From an uncultured Actinomycetes bacterium (GTDB lineage Bacteria > Actinomycetota > Actinomycetes > Nanopelagicales > Nanopelagicaceae), in NCBI GenBank assembly GCA_903845465.1, contig CAIMXQ010000010.1:1-11845 (forward strand): DNA of 11,845 nt, read 5' to 3'. The translations under genes and the position numbers were made by a program. The notes under the pieces were generated by a model. That model was not told the DNA's origin and searched no databases. It was given only the letters and a program-made list of their open reading frames with translations. Shown here piece by piece: positions 11,594 to 11,845 of this stretch (positions within the stretch are counted from its first letter, which is position 1; each line of letters begins with the position of its first letter).

Positions 11594-11845
11594 CTACGAA
11601 GTGATGTCTTTATGGGCAAAACGGTTGATGGCAAGGGCGTACAAGATCGTTCCTGAAATTGCGCAGTAACTGGCACCGCGGATCATGATCGACCAATCAA
11701 TCGTGGTAGACAGTGCGTCAAACCACGAGAATGCATAGTGCACAGGCAGCCAGTTTCGAATATTTCCCAGCGCTGTAATTGCATCAAGGATATTGAGCAG
11801 AATCGAGATCCCCACTGCAACGCCCACAGCGCCAAGTGGGGCATC
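11594..11845 (-). CDS. ABC-2 type transporter permease, C-terminal part (partial)
   Basis: The frame is open to the window edge and the visible 83 residues are the end of an integral membrane protein. The pattern G-A-V-G-V-A-V-G-I-S-I-L-L-N-I-L-D-A-I, then L-P-V-H-Y-A-F-S-W, then a final helix closing in R-F-A-H-K-D-I-T-S is the typical C-terminus of ABC-2 family permeases, which often end in R-F-R-R-K-D-I/V-T-S. Such proteins form the membrane part of drug, polysaccharide or peptide exporters driven by a separate ATPase, which would be expected beyond the window. No terminator is evident after the stop. The apparent GTG start at 11827 is internal and not the real one. Confidence 0.82.
   Translation of the reverse strand, partial: DAPLGAVGVAVGISILLNILDAITALGNIRNWLPVHYAFSWFDALSTTIDWSIMIRGASYCAISGTILYALAINRFAHKDITS

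Overview
The window looks like a compact chromosome segment from a small-genome, moderate-GC actinobacterium, most like the freshwater Nanopelagicales (acI) type. That placement is inferred from protein style and from the frequent starts without a Shine-Dalgarno (SD) sequence; no phylogenetic test was possible. Genes are tightly packed: the longest stretch without a confident gene is about 270 bp (3416-3684). I found no tRNA, rRNA, CRISPR array, transposase or phage gene.

Left part (1-1590): the 3' end of lexA on the plus strand is followed by a convergent minus-strand pair of small proteins, DUF4258 then DUF2283, which resembles a toxin-antitoxin module. Next come a small two-helix membrane protein (minus) and a secreted, lysine/alanine-rich peptide (plus) with a strong terminator.

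Second part (1589-3684): a minus-strand run encodes a secreted four-cysteine protein of unknown function, a ROK-family sugar kinase, and a cupin resembling the isomerase domain of mannose-6-phosphate isomerases. Upstream lies a 269-bp gap holding a hairpin best formed on the minus strand, plus a 34-codon plus-strand ORF with a good SD.

Third part (3685-10924): this is the metabolic core. On the minus strand a probable operon runs amino acid/amine permease, glutamine-synthetase-like ligase, aldehyde dehydrogenase, short-chain dehydrogenase. A class I glutamine amidotransferase converges on it from the plus strand, translationally coupled to a DUF4287-DUF1801 protein. A class II (N-terminal Cys) amidotransferase diverges from the permease. 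The ligase lacks the sequence signatures of the ammonia site. This suggests a gamma-glutamylation route: an amine is imported, attached to glutamate, oxidised as the protected derivative, and released by a gamma-glutamyl amide hydrolase. Two dehydrogenases (alcohol type plus aldehyde type) and no amine oxidase point towards an amino alcohol such as ethanolamine or alaninol at least as much as towards a polyamine.

Right edge (10955-11845): three minus-strand membrane-protein genes follow: the C-terminal end of an ABC-2 type permease, a three-helix membrane protein, and a 41-codon single-helix protein starting ten bases after it. Several genes have no SD but carry a TANNNT -10-like box 5-7 bases before the start codon, consistent with leaderless transcripts.
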